64,000 nucleotides of DNA from Pseudomonas putida. Lineage in GTDB: Bacteria > Pseudomonadota > Gammaproteobacteria > Pseudomonadales > Pseudomonadaceae. Every line of letters begins with the position of its first letter. Position 1 is the stretch's first letter. The position numbers and the translations under genes are program-made. Under the pieces are notes generated by a model, which made no database searches, was not told where the DNA came from, and saw only the letters and a list, made by a program, of their open reading frames with translations. Below are positions 19,263 to 28,455 of this stretch, in pieces. The stretch covers positions 873,501-937,500 of the forward strand of contig CP047152.1 in the NCBI GenBank assembly GCA_041879295.1, written 5' to 3'.

Positions 19263-19448
19263 ATGCTGGAAACCGACTTCTATGATTGCCCTTATTGTGG
19301 CGAACGTGTGGAAACTACCGTCGATCTATCTGCTGGCGACCAGGTTTATACCGAGGATTGCCAGGTGTGCTGCCAGCCTGTGGTGTGCATTCTGCAGGTG
19401 CACGGTGACGAATGGATGCTTGAAGTCCGCCGCGAGGACGACACCTGA
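19263..19448 (+). CDS. CPXCG-motif cysteine-rich small protein
   Basis: The 61-residue protein has CPYCGE near the N-terminus and CQVCCQP later, a zinc-ribbon pattern. It belongs to the CPXCG-motif small-protein family of unknown role. Its TGA overlaps the ATG of the DUF2007 gene by one base, so the two are translationally coupled. Confidence 0.85.
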   Translation: MLETDFYDCPYCGERVETTVDLSAGDQVYTEDCQVCCQPVVCILQVHGDEWMLEVRREDDT

Positions 19449-19708
19449 TGCAGCGCATCTATGAACCGGAAAGCCTGCTCGAGGCGCAAATGCTGGCGGG
19501 CATGCTTGCCAGCGAAGGGATCGAGGTACATGTGGTCGGCCGTGACCTGCTCGGTGCCGCCGGCGAGCTGCCTTTGCAGGGGCTGCTGGGGCTCATTGTC
19601 GCTGATGAGCAGGCCGAATGCGCACGGCGTCTGATCGATGCGTACAATGATGCCCAGCCATTGGTTGGCGACGAACCGGAGGATGTCCCCGGTACCTTGA
19701 TCTGCTAG
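19448..19708 (+). CDS. DUF2007 domain protein (putative signal transducing protein)
   Basis: An 86-residue protein beginning MQRIYEPESLLEAQMLAGML, with EGIEVHVVGRDLLGAAGELP, matches the DUF2007 alpha/beta domain. The role is unproven. It is coupled to the CPXCG gene and precedes the SRAP gene by 15 bp, so the three may form one transcript. Confidence 0.8.
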   Translation: MQRIYEPESLLEAQMLAGMLASEGIEVHVVGRDLLGAAGELPLQGLLGLIVADEQAECARRLIDAYNDAQPLVGDEPEDVPGTLIC

Positions 19709-19723
19709 GTTCTGAATTCGCCC

Positions 19724-20344
19724 ATGTGTGGACGTTACGCCCTGTTTCGCTGGCCCCAGGCCCTTGCCAGTCTGCCGGGCTTCCCCGTCGGCCAGCCGGC
19801 CCAATGGAATATATCGCCTGGGGCGTCGGTGCTGATCCAGCGTCAGCTTGACGGCCAACAGCAACTGGCCAAGGCGCGCTGGGGGTTGACCCCGGCCTGG
19901 CTCACCGACCTGTCCCGTACCCCCGCCCATGCCCGGGCCGAAACGCTGGCCGAGCAACCGATGTTTCGCGATGCATTTCGCCAGCGTCGCTGCCTGATGC
20001 CGGCCAACGGCTTTTACGAATGGCGTGGCAACGTGCGCAAACGCCCGTTCTGGTTGACCCCGGGGGAGGGCGCGTCGTTGTACTTTGCGGCGGTTTGGGA
20101 AGCCTACCCGGTGCAGGACCAGGTATGGCTGAGTTGCGCGGTGGTGACCCAGGCCGCCATGAACCAGCGCCGGCCGCTCATCCTCGACGAAGCGGGGCAG
20201 GCGGCCTGGCTTGACCCGGACACGCCGGTTGCCCGTTTGCACGAGCTGCTGGCCAGCCCGCCGGCGACGTTGCGTGAGCGAGCCTTGGCCAATTTCGTCA
20301 ATGACCCGAAGCTGGATGCGCCGGAGTGTTTGACCCCGGCTTGA
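19724..20344 (+). CDS. SRAP (HMCES/YedK-type) DNA-protein crosslinking protein, active-site variant
   Basis: SRAP proteins shield abasic sites in single-stranded DNA by forming a thiazolidine crosslink through Cys2. This 206-residue member starts MCGRYALF, giving Cys2 after Met removal, and has the core glutamate in PANGFYEWR. Two other active-site positions look exchanged. Where YedK has Asn75 (NAR) this protein has His (AHARAETL), and where YedK has His160 (HDRRPL) it has Asn (NQRRPL). Activity is probably retained but altered. It follows the DUF2007 gene closely. Confidence 0.9.
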   Translation: MCGRYALFRWPQALASLPGFPVGQPAQWNISPGASVLIQRQLDGQQQLAKARWGLTPAWLTDLSRTPAHARAETLAEQPMFRDAFRQRRCLMPANGFYEWRGNVRKRPFWLTPGEGASLYFAAVWEAYPVQDQVWLSCAVVTQAAMNQRRPLILDEAGQAAWLDPDTPVARLHELLASPPATLRERALANFVNDPKLDAPECLTPA

Positions 20345-20352
20345 TAGGTTGT

Positions 20353-20445
20353 CTGCGCCGGTCCTTTGGCGGGCAAGCCCGCTCCTACAACGGTCGTGTT
20401 CCCCTGTGCGGACGGGCTTGCCCGCGAAGGGATCGGTACAGGCGA
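20353..20445. repeat. REP pair in inverted orientation
   Basis: Two REP cores (GGCGGGCAAGCCCGCTCC near 20368 and CGGGCTTGCCCGCG near 20418) face each other between the SRAP gene and the M48 lipoprotein gene. They are probably non-coding and may act as a transcript end. Confidence 0.8.
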
Positions 20446-20523
20446 CGAAAATCTTCCCTGCGGCTATGGCAGCCACTGGCGACTCGGCCTAGGATACGGC
20501 GCATGTAAAAAGGGAGTGTTTTC

Positions 20524-21342
20524 ATGCGTAAGTCTTTTGTCGTCAGCCTGTTGAGTGCTGGCATCCTGCTGGCCGGCTGCCAGGCGGTGAATACCACCAG
20601 CGGCGGTGCTGTTGGCGTCGAGCGCCAGCAGTACATGTTCAGCATGCTCTCGACCGACGAGGTCAATCAGATGTACGCCCAGTCGTATCAGCAGACCCTG
20701 GGTGAAGCATCGAGCAAGGGTGTGCTCGACAAGTCCAGTGCCGATGCCAGGCGTGTGCAGGCCATTGCCAACCGCCTGATTGCCCAGGCGCCCAAATTCC
20801 GCCCGGATGCCGCGCAGTGGGACTGGCAAGTCAACGTGATCAAGAGTGACGAACTGAACGCCAACTGCGGCCCGGGCGGCAAGATCATCGTTTACACCGG
20901 GCTGATCGATCAGCTCAAGCTCACCGATGCGGAAATTGCCGCAGTGGTAGGGCACGAGATTGCCCACGCCTTGCGTGAGCATAGCCGCGAGGCCATGTCC
21001 AAGGCATACGGTGTGGAAATGGCTCGCCAGGGTGCCGGTGCCATCTTCGGCCTCGGCCAGAGCAGCATGGCCATGGCCGACACGGTGGTGAACTACGCCA
21101 TGACCTTGCCCAACAGCCGGGCCAACGAGAACGAGGCCGACCTCATTGGCCTGGAGCTGTCGGCCCGTGCCGGCTACGACCCGAATGCCGCGATCACCTT
21201 GTGGAACAAGATGAGCAAGGCTTCCGAAGGTGCACCGCCTGAGTTCATGAGCACTCACCCGGCGTCCGCGAGCCGCATTGCTTCGCTGCAGGCGGCGATT
21301 CCGAAGGTGATGCCGCTGTATCAGGCTGCAGCCAAACCGTAA
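20524..21342 (+). CDS. M48-family metallopeptidase lipoprotein (LoiP/YggG-like)
   Basis: The 272-residue protein has a lipoprotein signal with lipobox LLAGC (Cys20) and the zinc-protease motif HEIAH (VVGHEIAHAL). The third ligand is the Glu in NENEADLIGLELSARAGYD. It probably degrades damaged proteins at the outer membrane or periplasm, as LoiP does. The Shine-Dalgarno AAGGGAG precedes the ATG. It is monocistronic, convergent with the exporter gene. Confidence 0.9.
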   Translation: MRKSFVVSLLSAGILLAGCQAVNTTSGGAVGVERQQYMFSMLSTDEVNQMYAQSYQQTLGEASSKGVLDKSSADARRVQAIANRLIAQAPKFRPDAAQWDWQVNVIKSDELNANCGPGGKIIVYTGLIDQLKLTDAEIAAVVGHEIAHALREHSREAMSKAYGVEMARQGAGAIFGLGQSSMAMADTVVNYAMTLPNSRANENEADLIGLELSARAGYDPNAAITLWNKMSKASEGAPPEFMSTHPASASRIASLQAAIPKVMPLYQAAAKP

Positions 21343-21384
21343 CTGCCTGAATGCAGGGGCTGCATGGCAGCCCCCGCTTTCCCT

Positions 21385-21969
21385 TTACCCAATCCAGCCA
21401 CTGGTCTTCATTGCCGAATAGACGGCCACGATCGCCAGCACGAAGAACGCCGTTGCCGCCAGGCGGCGAATCAGCGTCAACGGCAGTTTGTCAGCCGCGA
21501 AGTTGCCCGCCAGCACCACCGGCACGTTGGCAATCAGCATGCCCAGGGTAGTGCCGATAATGACCATGATCAGGTGCGGATACTGCGCGGCCAGCATCAC
21601 GGTAGCGACCTGGGTCTTGTCGCCGATTTCGGCCAGGAAGAACGCAATCAGTGTCGTCAGGAACGGCCCGAAACGGCGAGCCGGGTTCTCGTCGTCATCC
21701 ATTTTGTCCGGCACCAGGGTCCACAGTGCGGTGGCGGTAAAGCTCGCGGCCAGGATCCAGTGCAGCGCCGATTCGCTGAAGAAGCTGCCGACCCAAGCCC
21801 CCACGGCACCAGCCGCGGCATGGTTGGCCAGGGTGGCGGCGATGATGCCGGCGATGATCGGCCAGGGTTTGCGGAAGCGGGCAGCGAGAATGAGTGCGAG
21901 CAGTTGCGTCTTGTCGCCGATCTCGGCCAAGGCAACGATAGCGGTGGGGACCAACAGAGATTCCAGCAT
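21385..21969 (-). CDS. TMEM165/GDT1 (UPF0016) family membrane protein, probable Mn2+ exporter
   Basis: The 194-residue protein has six hydrophobic segments and two copies of the family motif EIGDKTQ (near residues 16 and 114), which form the cation pathway. Bacterial members (MneA) export manganese. A yybP-ykoY riboswitch about 110-230 bp upstream on the same strand, which turns on expression with Mn2+, supports this role strongly. No other gene is in the transcript. Confidence 0.9.
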   Translation of the reverse strand: MLESLLVPTAIVALAEIGDKTQLLALILAARFRKPWPIIAGIIAATLANHAAAGAVGAWVGSFFSESALHWILAASFTATALWTLVPDKMDDDENPARRFGPFLTTLIAFFLAEIGDKTQVATVMLAAQYPHLIMVIIGTTLGMLIANVPVVLAGNFAADKLPLTLIRRLAATAFFVLAIVAVYSAMKTSGWIG

Positions 21970-21999
21970 CAGGATTCCTACGGGGGCGGGTCGACACGG

Positions 22000-22048
22000 C
22001 TATGACACGTACAGCCTCCCCGCCCCGGGTAAGGTGTGCGTGTCATAG
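22000..22048 (-). promoter_or_regulatory. Inverted repeat in the leader between riboswitch and exporter gene
   Basis: CTATGACACG (22000-22009) and CGTGTCATAG (22039-22048) form a perfect 10-bp stem around a GC-rich loop, between the riboswitch aptamer and the start codon. It may be the expression platform, but there is no T tract, so translational rather than transcriptional control is more likely. Confidence 0.5.
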
Positions 22049-22077
22049 GTCTTGTCAAACCCTCGATCCGTCTATGC

Positions 22078-22195
22078 GGATCTCGCCATGCAGGCTTGCA
22101 TGGTGGGTCGCACGCGCCATGGTCTGTGGACCAAGTATGTTGACGCGTACCGGGCGAGCTGGGTGCTCGCGGGAGACTACTCCCCTAGGACGGTG
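22078..22195 (-). ncRNA. yybP-ykoY manganese riboswitch
   Basis: On the minus strand the leader has the hallmark CACCGTCCTAGGGGAGTAG (GGGGAGTAG at 22185-22177), then a GC-rich helix, then TCAACATACTTGG and, 3', GGCGAGATCC (22087-22078). These are the conserved loops L1 and L3 and the closing helix of the yybP-ykoY aptamer, which binds Mn2+. It sits upstream of a UPF0016 exporter, its classic target. Confidence 0.88.
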
Positions 22196-22210
22196 CGGAT
22201 TCTGCCTAGG

Positions 22211-22230
22211 CAAAACGCTTTCGGCAAGCG
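22211..22230 (-). terminator. Short hairpin after rsmC
   Basis: On the minus strand CGCTT-GCCGA-AAGCG followed by TTTT lies 8 bp after the rsmC stop. It is a weak terminator candidate separating rsmC from the riboswitch transcript. Confidence 0.4.
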
Positions 22231-22236
22231 CTGTTT

Positions 22237-23235
22237 TTATCCGTGAGTTGCCTGGTAGATGCGGAAACCGTCGGCCTCGTCACGTACCTGACAGTTGCCC
22301 AATGCCCCTTCGATCAGTGGCTGGTAGCGCAGGAAGCTGTTGGCAACCAAGCGTATTTCGCCACCTTTTCGCAGATGAACGGCCGATTTTTTCAGCAAGT
22401 TTTCTGAAGCTTGATAGTTGGTATGAACGCCGGTGTGGAACGGCGGGTTGCTCAGGATAAGGCTCAGTTCGGTAGGGGCTGCGTCAATGCCATCGCCGCT
22501 GATCACTTCGCCTTCCAGGCCGTTGGCAGCCAGCGTCAGGCGGCTGGCGGCCACGGCGAAGGCATCCACGTCCAGCAAGGTCACCCGGCTTTGTGGGTAT
22601 CGGCGTTTGAGCGTGGCACCCAGCACCCCGGCACCACAGCCAAAGTCCAGCATGTGGCCATCGGCCAGGCCGTCAAGATGCTTCAGTAGCAGGGCAGTAC
22701 CTCGGTCGAGTCGGCCATGGCTGAATACCCCAGGCAGGCTGACCACCTGAAGCGGGCCGTCTTCCAGGGCCAGCTCGAAGCGCTCGGCCAGGCTTTCCAG
22801 CGGTTTTGCCTGTGGCGCCTGGTCGATGGTCACTTGCCACAGCTGGCAGTGCCGGGCACTGTCGAGTTTGCGTGGCTTGCCAAAGGCCTGCAACTGCTTG
22901 GCCGCGCCCTCGATGCCACCGCGCTTCTCACCGACCAGGTACAGCTCACGGCCAGCCAGGCGCGACGCCAGGGCGTTGAGCAGGTAGGCGGCCAGCTCGC
23001 GGGATTTGGGCAGGAACAGCACGGCGCTGTCGAATGCTGTTTCAGGGGCCTCGACGCCGTAATGGCTGCGGCCTGCGAAACGGCTTTCGAGCATGGCCTG
23101 ATCGCCGGCATGCCAAGTCCAGGCCTGGGCCTGAGGCAACTGGCCGAGCAGGTCGTCGGCGGGGGCGCCGGCGATCAGCAGCGGCCCCTGAAACAGCTCT
23201 GCCTGGCGGAGCAACACTTCACTGCGCGGGTCCAT
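22237..23235 (-). CDS. rsmC: 16S rRNA (guanine1207-N2)-methyltransferase
   Basis: RsmC methylates G1207 of 16S rRNA in the 30S subunit. The 332-residue protein has the two-domain layout: an N-terminal pseudo-methyltransferase and a C-terminal catalytic domain. The latter carries [15 protein letters not shown] (SAM loop) and [13 protein letters not shown] (catalytic NPPF with the following conserved segment). The start [15 protein letters not shown] is typical of Pseudomonas RsmC. It reads towards the riboswitch region and appears monocistronic. Confidence 0.93.
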   Translation of the reverse strand: MDPRSEVLLRQAELFQGPLLIAGAPADDLLGQLPQAQAWTWHAGDQAMLESRFAGRSHYGVEAPETAFDSAVLFLPKSRELAAYLLNALASRLAGRELYLVGEKRGGIEGAAKQLQAFGKPRKLDSARHCQLWQVTIDQAPQAKPLESLAERFELALEDGPLQVVSLPGVFSHGRLDRGTALLLKHLDGLADGHMLDFGCGAGVLGATLKRRYPQSRVTLLDVDAFAVAASRLTLAANGLEGEVISGDGIDAAPTELSLILSNPPFHTGVHTNYQASENLLKKSAVHLRKGGEIRLVANSFLRYQPLIEGALGNCQVRDEADGFRIYQATHG

Positions 23236-23289
23236 GGACGACGTCTCCTGGAAAAAAGTGGCGCAGTGTAGCAGAGGCAGGCGCCTGGC

Positions 23290-24255
23290 TCAGCTGACCA
23301 CGCGGCGTGGCTGCCCGGCGAAGAAGGCTTGGGCGTTCTCGCTGAGCTGGCCGACGATGCGCTGGCGGGACTCTACGGCACCCCAGGCGCTGTGCGGGGT
23401 GATGATCAGGCGCGGGATGCCGGGCTCCAGCAGCGGGTTGCCGTTGACCGGCGGCTCCACGCTCAGCACATCGGTGGCCGCGCCGCCCAAGTGACCACCG
23501 CGCAGGGCGTCTGCCAACGCCTGTTCGTCGATCAGGCCGCCGCGGGCGGTGTTGACCACCAGCGCATTGGGCTTGAGCAGCGCCAGTTCGCGGGCACCGA
23601 GCATATGCCGGGTGTACTCGTTCAGCGGGCAGTGCAGGGTCAGGGCGTCGACTTGCGGCAGCAACTCGTCCAGCGGTAGCCGGTCGGCGCGCTCCGGGCG
23701 GCCAGGGATCTGCCCGCTCAGTACGCGCATACCGAAGGCTTCGGCCAGCCTCGCCACGGCGCCGCCCAGTTCACCGTGGCCGAGCAGACCGAGGGTTTTG
23801 CCTTCCAGTTCGACGATAGGAAAGTCCAGCAGGCAGAACTGGCTGGCCTTGGCCCACTGGCCTTCGGCTACCGCCTGGTTGTAATCGCACAGCCGGGTGG
23901 CCAGGGCCAGCAGCAGGGCCAGGGTATGCTGGGCGACAGACGGCGTGCCGTAGCCCTGGCAGTTGCATACGGTGATGCCCTGGGCGCGGGCGGCGGCCAG
24001 GTCGACATTGTTGGTGCCGGTAGCGGCCACCAGGATCAGCTTCAGTTGCGGGTTGGCGGCCAGGGTCGCGGCATCGAGCATGACTTTGTTGCTGACCACT
24101 GCCACGGCGCCCTGCAAGCGTTCTGCAACCTGTTCCGGGCGGGTCGCGGCGAACAGTTCGAACGCGTCGAACTGCTGCTTCAGGGGTGAAAGGTCGAGGT
24201 CGCCAAGGTCCAGGGACTGGTGATCGAGAAACACGGCGCGACGCGGGCTGGGCAT
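23290..24255 (-). CDS. D-2-hydroxyacid dehydrogenase (hydroxypyruvate/glycerate type)
   Basis: The 321-residue NAD(P)-dependent enzyme interconverts a 2-oxo acid and a D-2-hydroxy acid. Visible parts are the dinucleotide loop LGLLGHGELGGAVARL, the Arg of NTARGGLIDEQAL, the Glu region TDVLSVEPP and the catalytic His of TPHSAWG. Hydroxypyruvate or glyoxylate is the most likely substrate, but the motifs do not separate substrates. It is a single gene with rsmC downstream on the same strand, about 54 bp away. Confidence 0.85.
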   Translation of the reverse strand: MPSPRRAVFLDHQSLDLGDLDLSPLKQQFDAFELFAATRPEQVAERLQGAVAVVSNKVMLDAATLAANPQLKLILVAATGTNNVDLAAARAQGITVCNCQGYGTPSVAQHTLALLLALATRLCDYNQAVAEGQWAKASQFCLLDFPIVELEGKTLGLLGHGELGGAVARLAEAFGMRVLSGQIPGRPERADRLPLDELLPQVDALTLHCPLNEYTRHMLGARELALLKPNALVVNTARGGLIDEQALADALRGGHLGGAATDVLSVEPPVNGNPLLEPGIPRLIITPHSAWGAVESRQRIVGQLSENAQAFFAGQPRRVVS

Positions 24256-24296
24256 GAAGATCTCCGGTGGCAGGGAGGGATAAGGGTGTTGTGGCC

Positions 24297-24350
24297 ATTC
24301 GCGGGCACTACAACCCTTGCGGGAGCGGCCTTGCCCGCGAAGAGGCCCTC
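24297..24350. repeat. REP element(s)
   Basis: Sequence TTCGCGGGCACTACAACC through GCCTTGCCCGCGAAGAGGC is a REP-type palindrome between the dehydrogenase and the acyl-CoA ligase gene. The rest of the 270-bp gap shows no gene. Confidence 0.65.
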
Positions 24351-24529
24351 AGCTTCGGCACAAAACTGAAGCCGACGCCGCAGTGTCTAGCTCAACCTTG
24401 CCGCCCGTCAACGCCCGCCACTCATACCTCTGCCACGCAAATCATTCCTTCGGCTGATTTAGCCGTCATATTGGCGGACTACAGTAATCCCCAGACTTGT
24501 CCGGCCCGCTTTTCAGAAAAGGGATACCC

Positions 24530-26212
24530 ATGTTGCAGACGCGCATCATCAAGCCCGCCGAGGGCGCCTATGCCTATCCACTGCTGATCAAGCGCCTGCT
24601 GATGTCCGGCAGCCGCTATGAAAAGACCCGCGAAATCGTCTATCGCGACCAGTTGCGGCTGACGTATCCACAGCTCAACGAGCGCATTGCCCGCCTGGCC
24701 AATGTGCTGACCGAGGCCGGGGTCAAGGCCGGGGACACCGTGGCGGTGATGGACTGGGACAGCCATCGTTACCTGGAATGCATGTTCGCCATCCCGATGA
24801 TCGGTGCCGTGGTGCACACCATCAACGTGCGCCTGTCGCCCGAGCAGATCCTTTACACCATGAACCACGCCGAAGACCGAGTGGTGCTGGTCAACAGCGA
24901 CTTCGTCGGCCTGTACCAGGCCATTGCCGGGCAGCTGACCACTGTCGACAAGACCTTGCTGCTGACTGATGGCCCGGACAAGACTGCCGAACTGCCCGAC
25001 CTGGTCGGCGAGTATGAGCAGCTGCTGGCTGCTGCCAGCCCGCACTACGACTTCCCGGACTTCGACGAGAACTCGGTAGCCACCACCTTCTACACCACTG
25101 GCACCACCGGTAACCCCAAGGGCGTGTATTTCACCCATCGGCAACTGGTACTGCACACACTGGCCGAAGCCTCGGTCACCGGCAGTATCGACAGCGTGCG
25201 CCTGCTGGGCAGCAACGACGTGTACATGCCCATCACCCCGATGTTCCACGTACATGCCTGGGGCATCCCCTACGCTGCCACCATGCTCGGCATGAAGCAG
25301 GTGTACCCGGGGCGCTACGAGCCAGACATGCTGGTCAAGCTCTGGCGCGAAGAGAAGGTCACCTTCTCCCACTGCGTACCGACCATCCTGCAGATGCTGC
25401 TCAACTGCCCGAACGCCCAGGAGCAGGACTTCGGCGGCTGGAAGATCATCATCGGCGGCAGTTCGCTCAACCGGTCGCTGTACCAGGCCGCCCTGGCACG
25501 CGGCATCCAGCTGACCGCCGCGTACGGCATGTCGGAAACCTGCCCGCTGATCTCGGCCGCACACCTGAACGATGAACTGCAGGCCGGCAGCGAGGATGAG
25601 CGCGTCACCTATCGAATCAAGGCCGGTGTGCCGGTGCCGTTGGTCGAAGCGGCCATCGTCGACGGCGAAGGCAACTTCCTGCCCGCCGATGGTGAAACCC
25701 AGGGCGAGTTGGTACTGCGTGCGCCGTGGCTGACCATGGGCTACTTCAAGGAACCGGAGAAGAGCGAGGAGCTGTGGCAGGGAGGCTGGCTGCACACCGG
25801 TGACGTCGCCACCCTCGACGGCATGGGTTACATCGACATCCGCGACCGCATCAAGGATGTGATCAAGACCGGCGGCGAGTGGGTTTCCTCGCTCGACCTG
25901 GAAGACCTGATCAGCCGCCACCCGGCCGTGCGCGAAGTGGCGGTGGTGGGGGTGGCCGACCCGCAGTGGGGTGAGCGCCCGTTTGCCCTGCTGGTGGTAC
26001 GGGACGGCCACGATATCGACGCCAAGGCGCTGAAGGAACACCTCAAGCCGTTCGTCGAGCAAGGTCATATCAATAAGTGGGCGATTCCAAGCCAGATCGC
26101 CGTTGTTACTGAAATTCCCAAGACCAGTGTCGGCAAGCTCGACAAGAAACGCATCCGCCAGGACATCGTCCAGTGGCAGGCCAGCAACAGCGCATTTCTT
26201 TCCACGTTGTAA
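24530..26212 (+). CDS. Medium-chain fatty-acid-CoA ligase (AlkK-like)
   Basis: The 560-residue AMP-forming ligase activates fatty acids to acyl-CoA. It has the AMP-binding loop YTTGTTGNPKGV near residue 190, AAYGMSETCP, the hinge HTGDVATLDGMGYIDIRDRIKD and the catalytic Lys region at the C-terminus (KTSVGKLDKK). I start at ATG 24530 (MLQTRIIKPAEGAYAYPLLI) behind AAAAGGGA; the longer frame from 24497 lacks a Shine-Dalgarno. Context with DUF1302/DUF1329 genes suggests use of imported fatty acids or fatty esters. Confidence 0.9.
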   Translation: MLQTRIIKPAEGAYAYPLLIKRLLMSGSRYEKTREIVYRDQLRLTYPQLNERIARLANVLTEAGVKAGDTVAVMDWDSHRYLECMFAIPMIGAVVHTINVRLSPEQILYTMNHAEDRVVLVNSDFVGLYQAIAGQLTTVDKTLLLTDGPDKTAELPDLVGEYEQLLAAASPHYDFPDFDENSVATTFYTTGTTGNPKGVYFTHRQLVLHTLAEASVTGSIDSVRLLGSNDVYMPITPMFHVHAWGIPYAATMLGMKQVYPGRYEPDMLVKLWREEKVTFSHCVPTILQMLLNCPNAQEQDFGGWKIIIGGSSLNRSLYQAALARGIQLTAAYGMSETCPLISAAHLNDELQAGSEDERVTYRIKAGVPVPLVEAAIVDGEGNFLPADGETQGELVLRAPWLTMGYFKEPEKSEELWQGGWLHTGDVATLDGMGYIDIRDRIKDVIKTGGEWVSSLDLEDLISRHPAVREVAVVGVADPQWGERPFALLVVRDGHDIDAKALKEHLKPFVEQGHINKWAIPSQIAVVTEIPKTSVGKLDKKRIRQDIVQWQASNSAFLSTL

Positions 26213-26543
26213 CCTTTGTGCGGGTCGCGTACGTCAGGGCGCGACCCGCATGCTAGAGAGCCCGCCGCCTTGCCAAACGGCAGAAATGCGCCATCCTTGA
26301 GCACTGCCAGCCCGCAACCGGAGCAAAACGGCAGCGAGTTGGTGGCATGGAGCGCAAATCACACTTTAGAGGGATCAAGCGCCTGTGCCTGCTGGCTATA
26401 GTCGGGGCCAGGGGATTTTCAGGAATGGGGGAGGGCGACATGCGCAAGCTGTGTCGCCGCAGGTGCAAGCCTGCAAACCGGTCGCTCGGGCCGTTCTTGA
26501 AAGGACTCACTGCCATAACAAAAAAGTACATGGAGTAGCGTCG
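26213..26543 (+). other. Intergenic region with terminator and probable promoter of the DUF1302 gene
   Basis: About 330 bp. An 11-bp stem (TGCGGGTCGCG / CGCGACCCGCA, 26219-26250) just after the ligase stop probably ends that transcript. The rest contains no convincing gene and must hold the DUF1302-DUF1329 promoter. No -35/-10 or sigma-54 element stood out. Confidence 0.5.
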
Positions 26544-28430
26544 ATGAAATCTGCAAACCTGTTCTGGCGCCGGGCCAAGCTGCCCTTGGCCGTCAGCCTT
26601 GCTTCCACGCTCGCAAGTCCTGCTTTCGCTGTCAGTTTCAACATTGGTGAAATCGAAGGCCAGTTCGACTCCTCGCTCTCCATCGGCGCCAGCTGGTCGA
26701 CGGCCAACCCCAACAAGAACCTGATAGGGGTTAACAACGGCGGCAAGGGCCTGTCACAGACATCCGACGATGGCCACCTGAACTTCAAGAAGGGCGAAAC
26801 CTTCTCCAAGATCTTCAAAGGCATTCATGACCTGGAGCTCAAGTACGGCGACACCGGTGTGTTCGTCCGTGGCAAGTACTGGTACGACTTCGAACTGAAG
26901 GACGAAAACCGCGAGTTCAAGGACATCAGCGACTCCAACCGCAAGGAAGGCGCCAAGTCGTCCGGCGCCGAGCTGCTCGACGCCTTTGTCTACCACAACT
27001 ACGCCATCGGCGATCAGCCTGGCTCGGTGCGTTTTGGCAAGCAGGTGGTGAGCTGGGGCGAAAGTACCTTCATCGGCGGCGGCATCAACTCGATCAACCC
27101 CATCGACGTGTCGGCGTTCCGCCGCCCCGGGGCCGAGATCAAGGAAGGTCTGATTCCGGTCAACATGTTCTACATCTCGCAGAGCCTGACCGACAACCTG
27201 TCGGCCGAGGCCTTTTACCAGCTTGAGTGGGACCAGACGGTCGTCGACAACTGCGGCACCTTCTTCTCCCAGCCGGACATCATTGCCGACGGCTGTACCG
27301 ACAACCTGCGTGTGCTCAATAGCAGCCGCACGGTGCCGGGTGCTGCGCAGCAGTTCCTCGCCACGCAGGGCGTGAACATCAACGAAGAGGGTGTGATGGT
27401 GCGCCGTGGTGCCGACCGCGATGCGCGTGACAGCGGCCAGTTCGGTGTGGCCATGCGCTATATGTTCGAGCCGTTGGACACGGAGTTCGGCGCCTACTTC
27501 ATGAATTACCACAGCCGTGCACCCATCTTCAGTGCCACAGGGGCCCCGCCGTCCGTGTTCGCCGGGCTGAGCGCCCTGCCTGCACAGCTGCGCGCCTTGG
27601 CGCCTCTGATCGTGGCAGGTAATTCCGAGTACTTTGTGGAATATCCCGAGGATATCCGCCTTTATGGCTTGAGCTTCTCCACTACGTTACCCACCGGCAC
27701 CGCCTGGAGCGGTGAAATCAGCTATCGCCCCAATGCGCCAGTGCAGCTCAATACCACGGATATCCTGTTCGCCGGTGTCCGTCCAATCGGCGGCGCGTTG
27801 AGCAACGCATCGTTGCTGACCGGTACGCCGGGACAGGACCTGCACGGGTATCGCCGCAAGGAGATCACTCAGTTCCAGACCACCCTGACCCACTTCTTCG
27901 ACCAGGTGATGGGCGCCAGCCGGATGACTGTAGTCGGTGAAGTGGGTGTGACCCATGTCGGCGGCCTGGAGAATGCCCACGATACCCGCTATGGCCGCGA
28001 CCCGGTGTTCGGCCCAGGTCCGTTGCCATCCACCGGTGGTGCCGATACCTGCCAGGCGCTCAATGGCAGCACCATCGCCGGCGCTGGTGCGGGGGCACCC
28101 ACCACCAACCTGAACCGCAAATGCGAGAACGACGGCTACACCACCAGCACGTCCTGGGGTTATCGCGCCCGGGTCATCTGGGACTACAACGACGTTTTCG
28201 CGGGTATCAACCTGAAGCCGAGCGTGGCCTGGTCGCATGATGTCTCCGGCTACTCGCCCGGCCCTGGCGGCAACTTCGAGGAAGGCCGCAAGGCAGTCAG
28301 CCTGGGCCTGGATGCCGAGTATCAGCAAACCTACACGGCGAGCCTCTCGTACACCAATTTCTTCGACGGCAAGTACAGCACCGTGGATGACCGCGACTTC
28401 GTCGCCCTCAGCTTCGGCGTGAACTTCTAA
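26544..28430 (+). CDS. DUF1302 family outer-membrane protein
   Basis: The 628-residue protein has a signal peptide (cleavage near SPAFA-VSF) and long stretches of alternating aromatic beta strands ending in a terminal Phe (LSFGVNF). This indicates an outer-membrane beta-barrel. DUF1302 proteins are nearly always paired with DUF1329, as here (25 bp to the next start). I start at ATG 26544 behind GGAG rather than the open frame from 26385. In KT2440 this gene and its DUF1329 partner affect growth on fatty esters such as Tween 20 (reported fitness data). A porin or uptake role for lipophilic substrates is inferred. Confidence 0.85.
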   Translation: MKSANLFWRRAKLPLAVSLASTLASPAFAVSFNIGEIEGQFDSSLSIGASWSTANPNKNLIGVNNGGKGLSQTSDDGHLNFKKGETFSKIFKGIHDLELKYGDTGVFVRGKYWYDFELKDENREFKDISDSNRKEGAKSSGAELLDAFVYHNYAIGDQPGSVRFGKQVVSWGESTFIGGGINSINPIDVSAFRRPGAEIKEGLIPVNMFYISQSLTDNLSAEAFYQLEWDQTVVDNCGTFFSQPDIIADGCTDNLRVLNSSRTVPGAAQQFLATQGVNINEEGVMVRRGADRDARDSGQFGVAMRYMFEPLDTEFGAYFMNYHSRAPIFSATGAPPSVFAGLSALPAQLRALAPLIVAGNSEYFVEYPEDIRLYGLSFSTTLPTGTAWSGEISYRPNAPVQLNTTDILFAGVRPIGGALSNASLLTGTPGQDLHGYRRKEITQFQTTLTHFFDQVMGASRMTVVGEVGVTHVGGLENAHDTRYGRDPVFGPGPLPSTGGADTCQALNGSTIAGAGAGAPTTNLNRKCENDGYTTSTSWGYRARVIWDYNDVFAGINLKPSVAWSHDVSGYSPGPGGNFEEGRKAVSLGLDAEYQQTYTASLSYTNFFDGKYSTVDDRDFVALSFGVNF

Positions 28431-28455
28431 GCATACAGATCCAGGACGACACGAC

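Noticed and set aside
26330..26360. Sigma-54 promoter near TGGCATGGAGCG before the DUF1302 gene
   Set aside because: The GG-N10-GC spacing is not met, since the -12 GC is absent.
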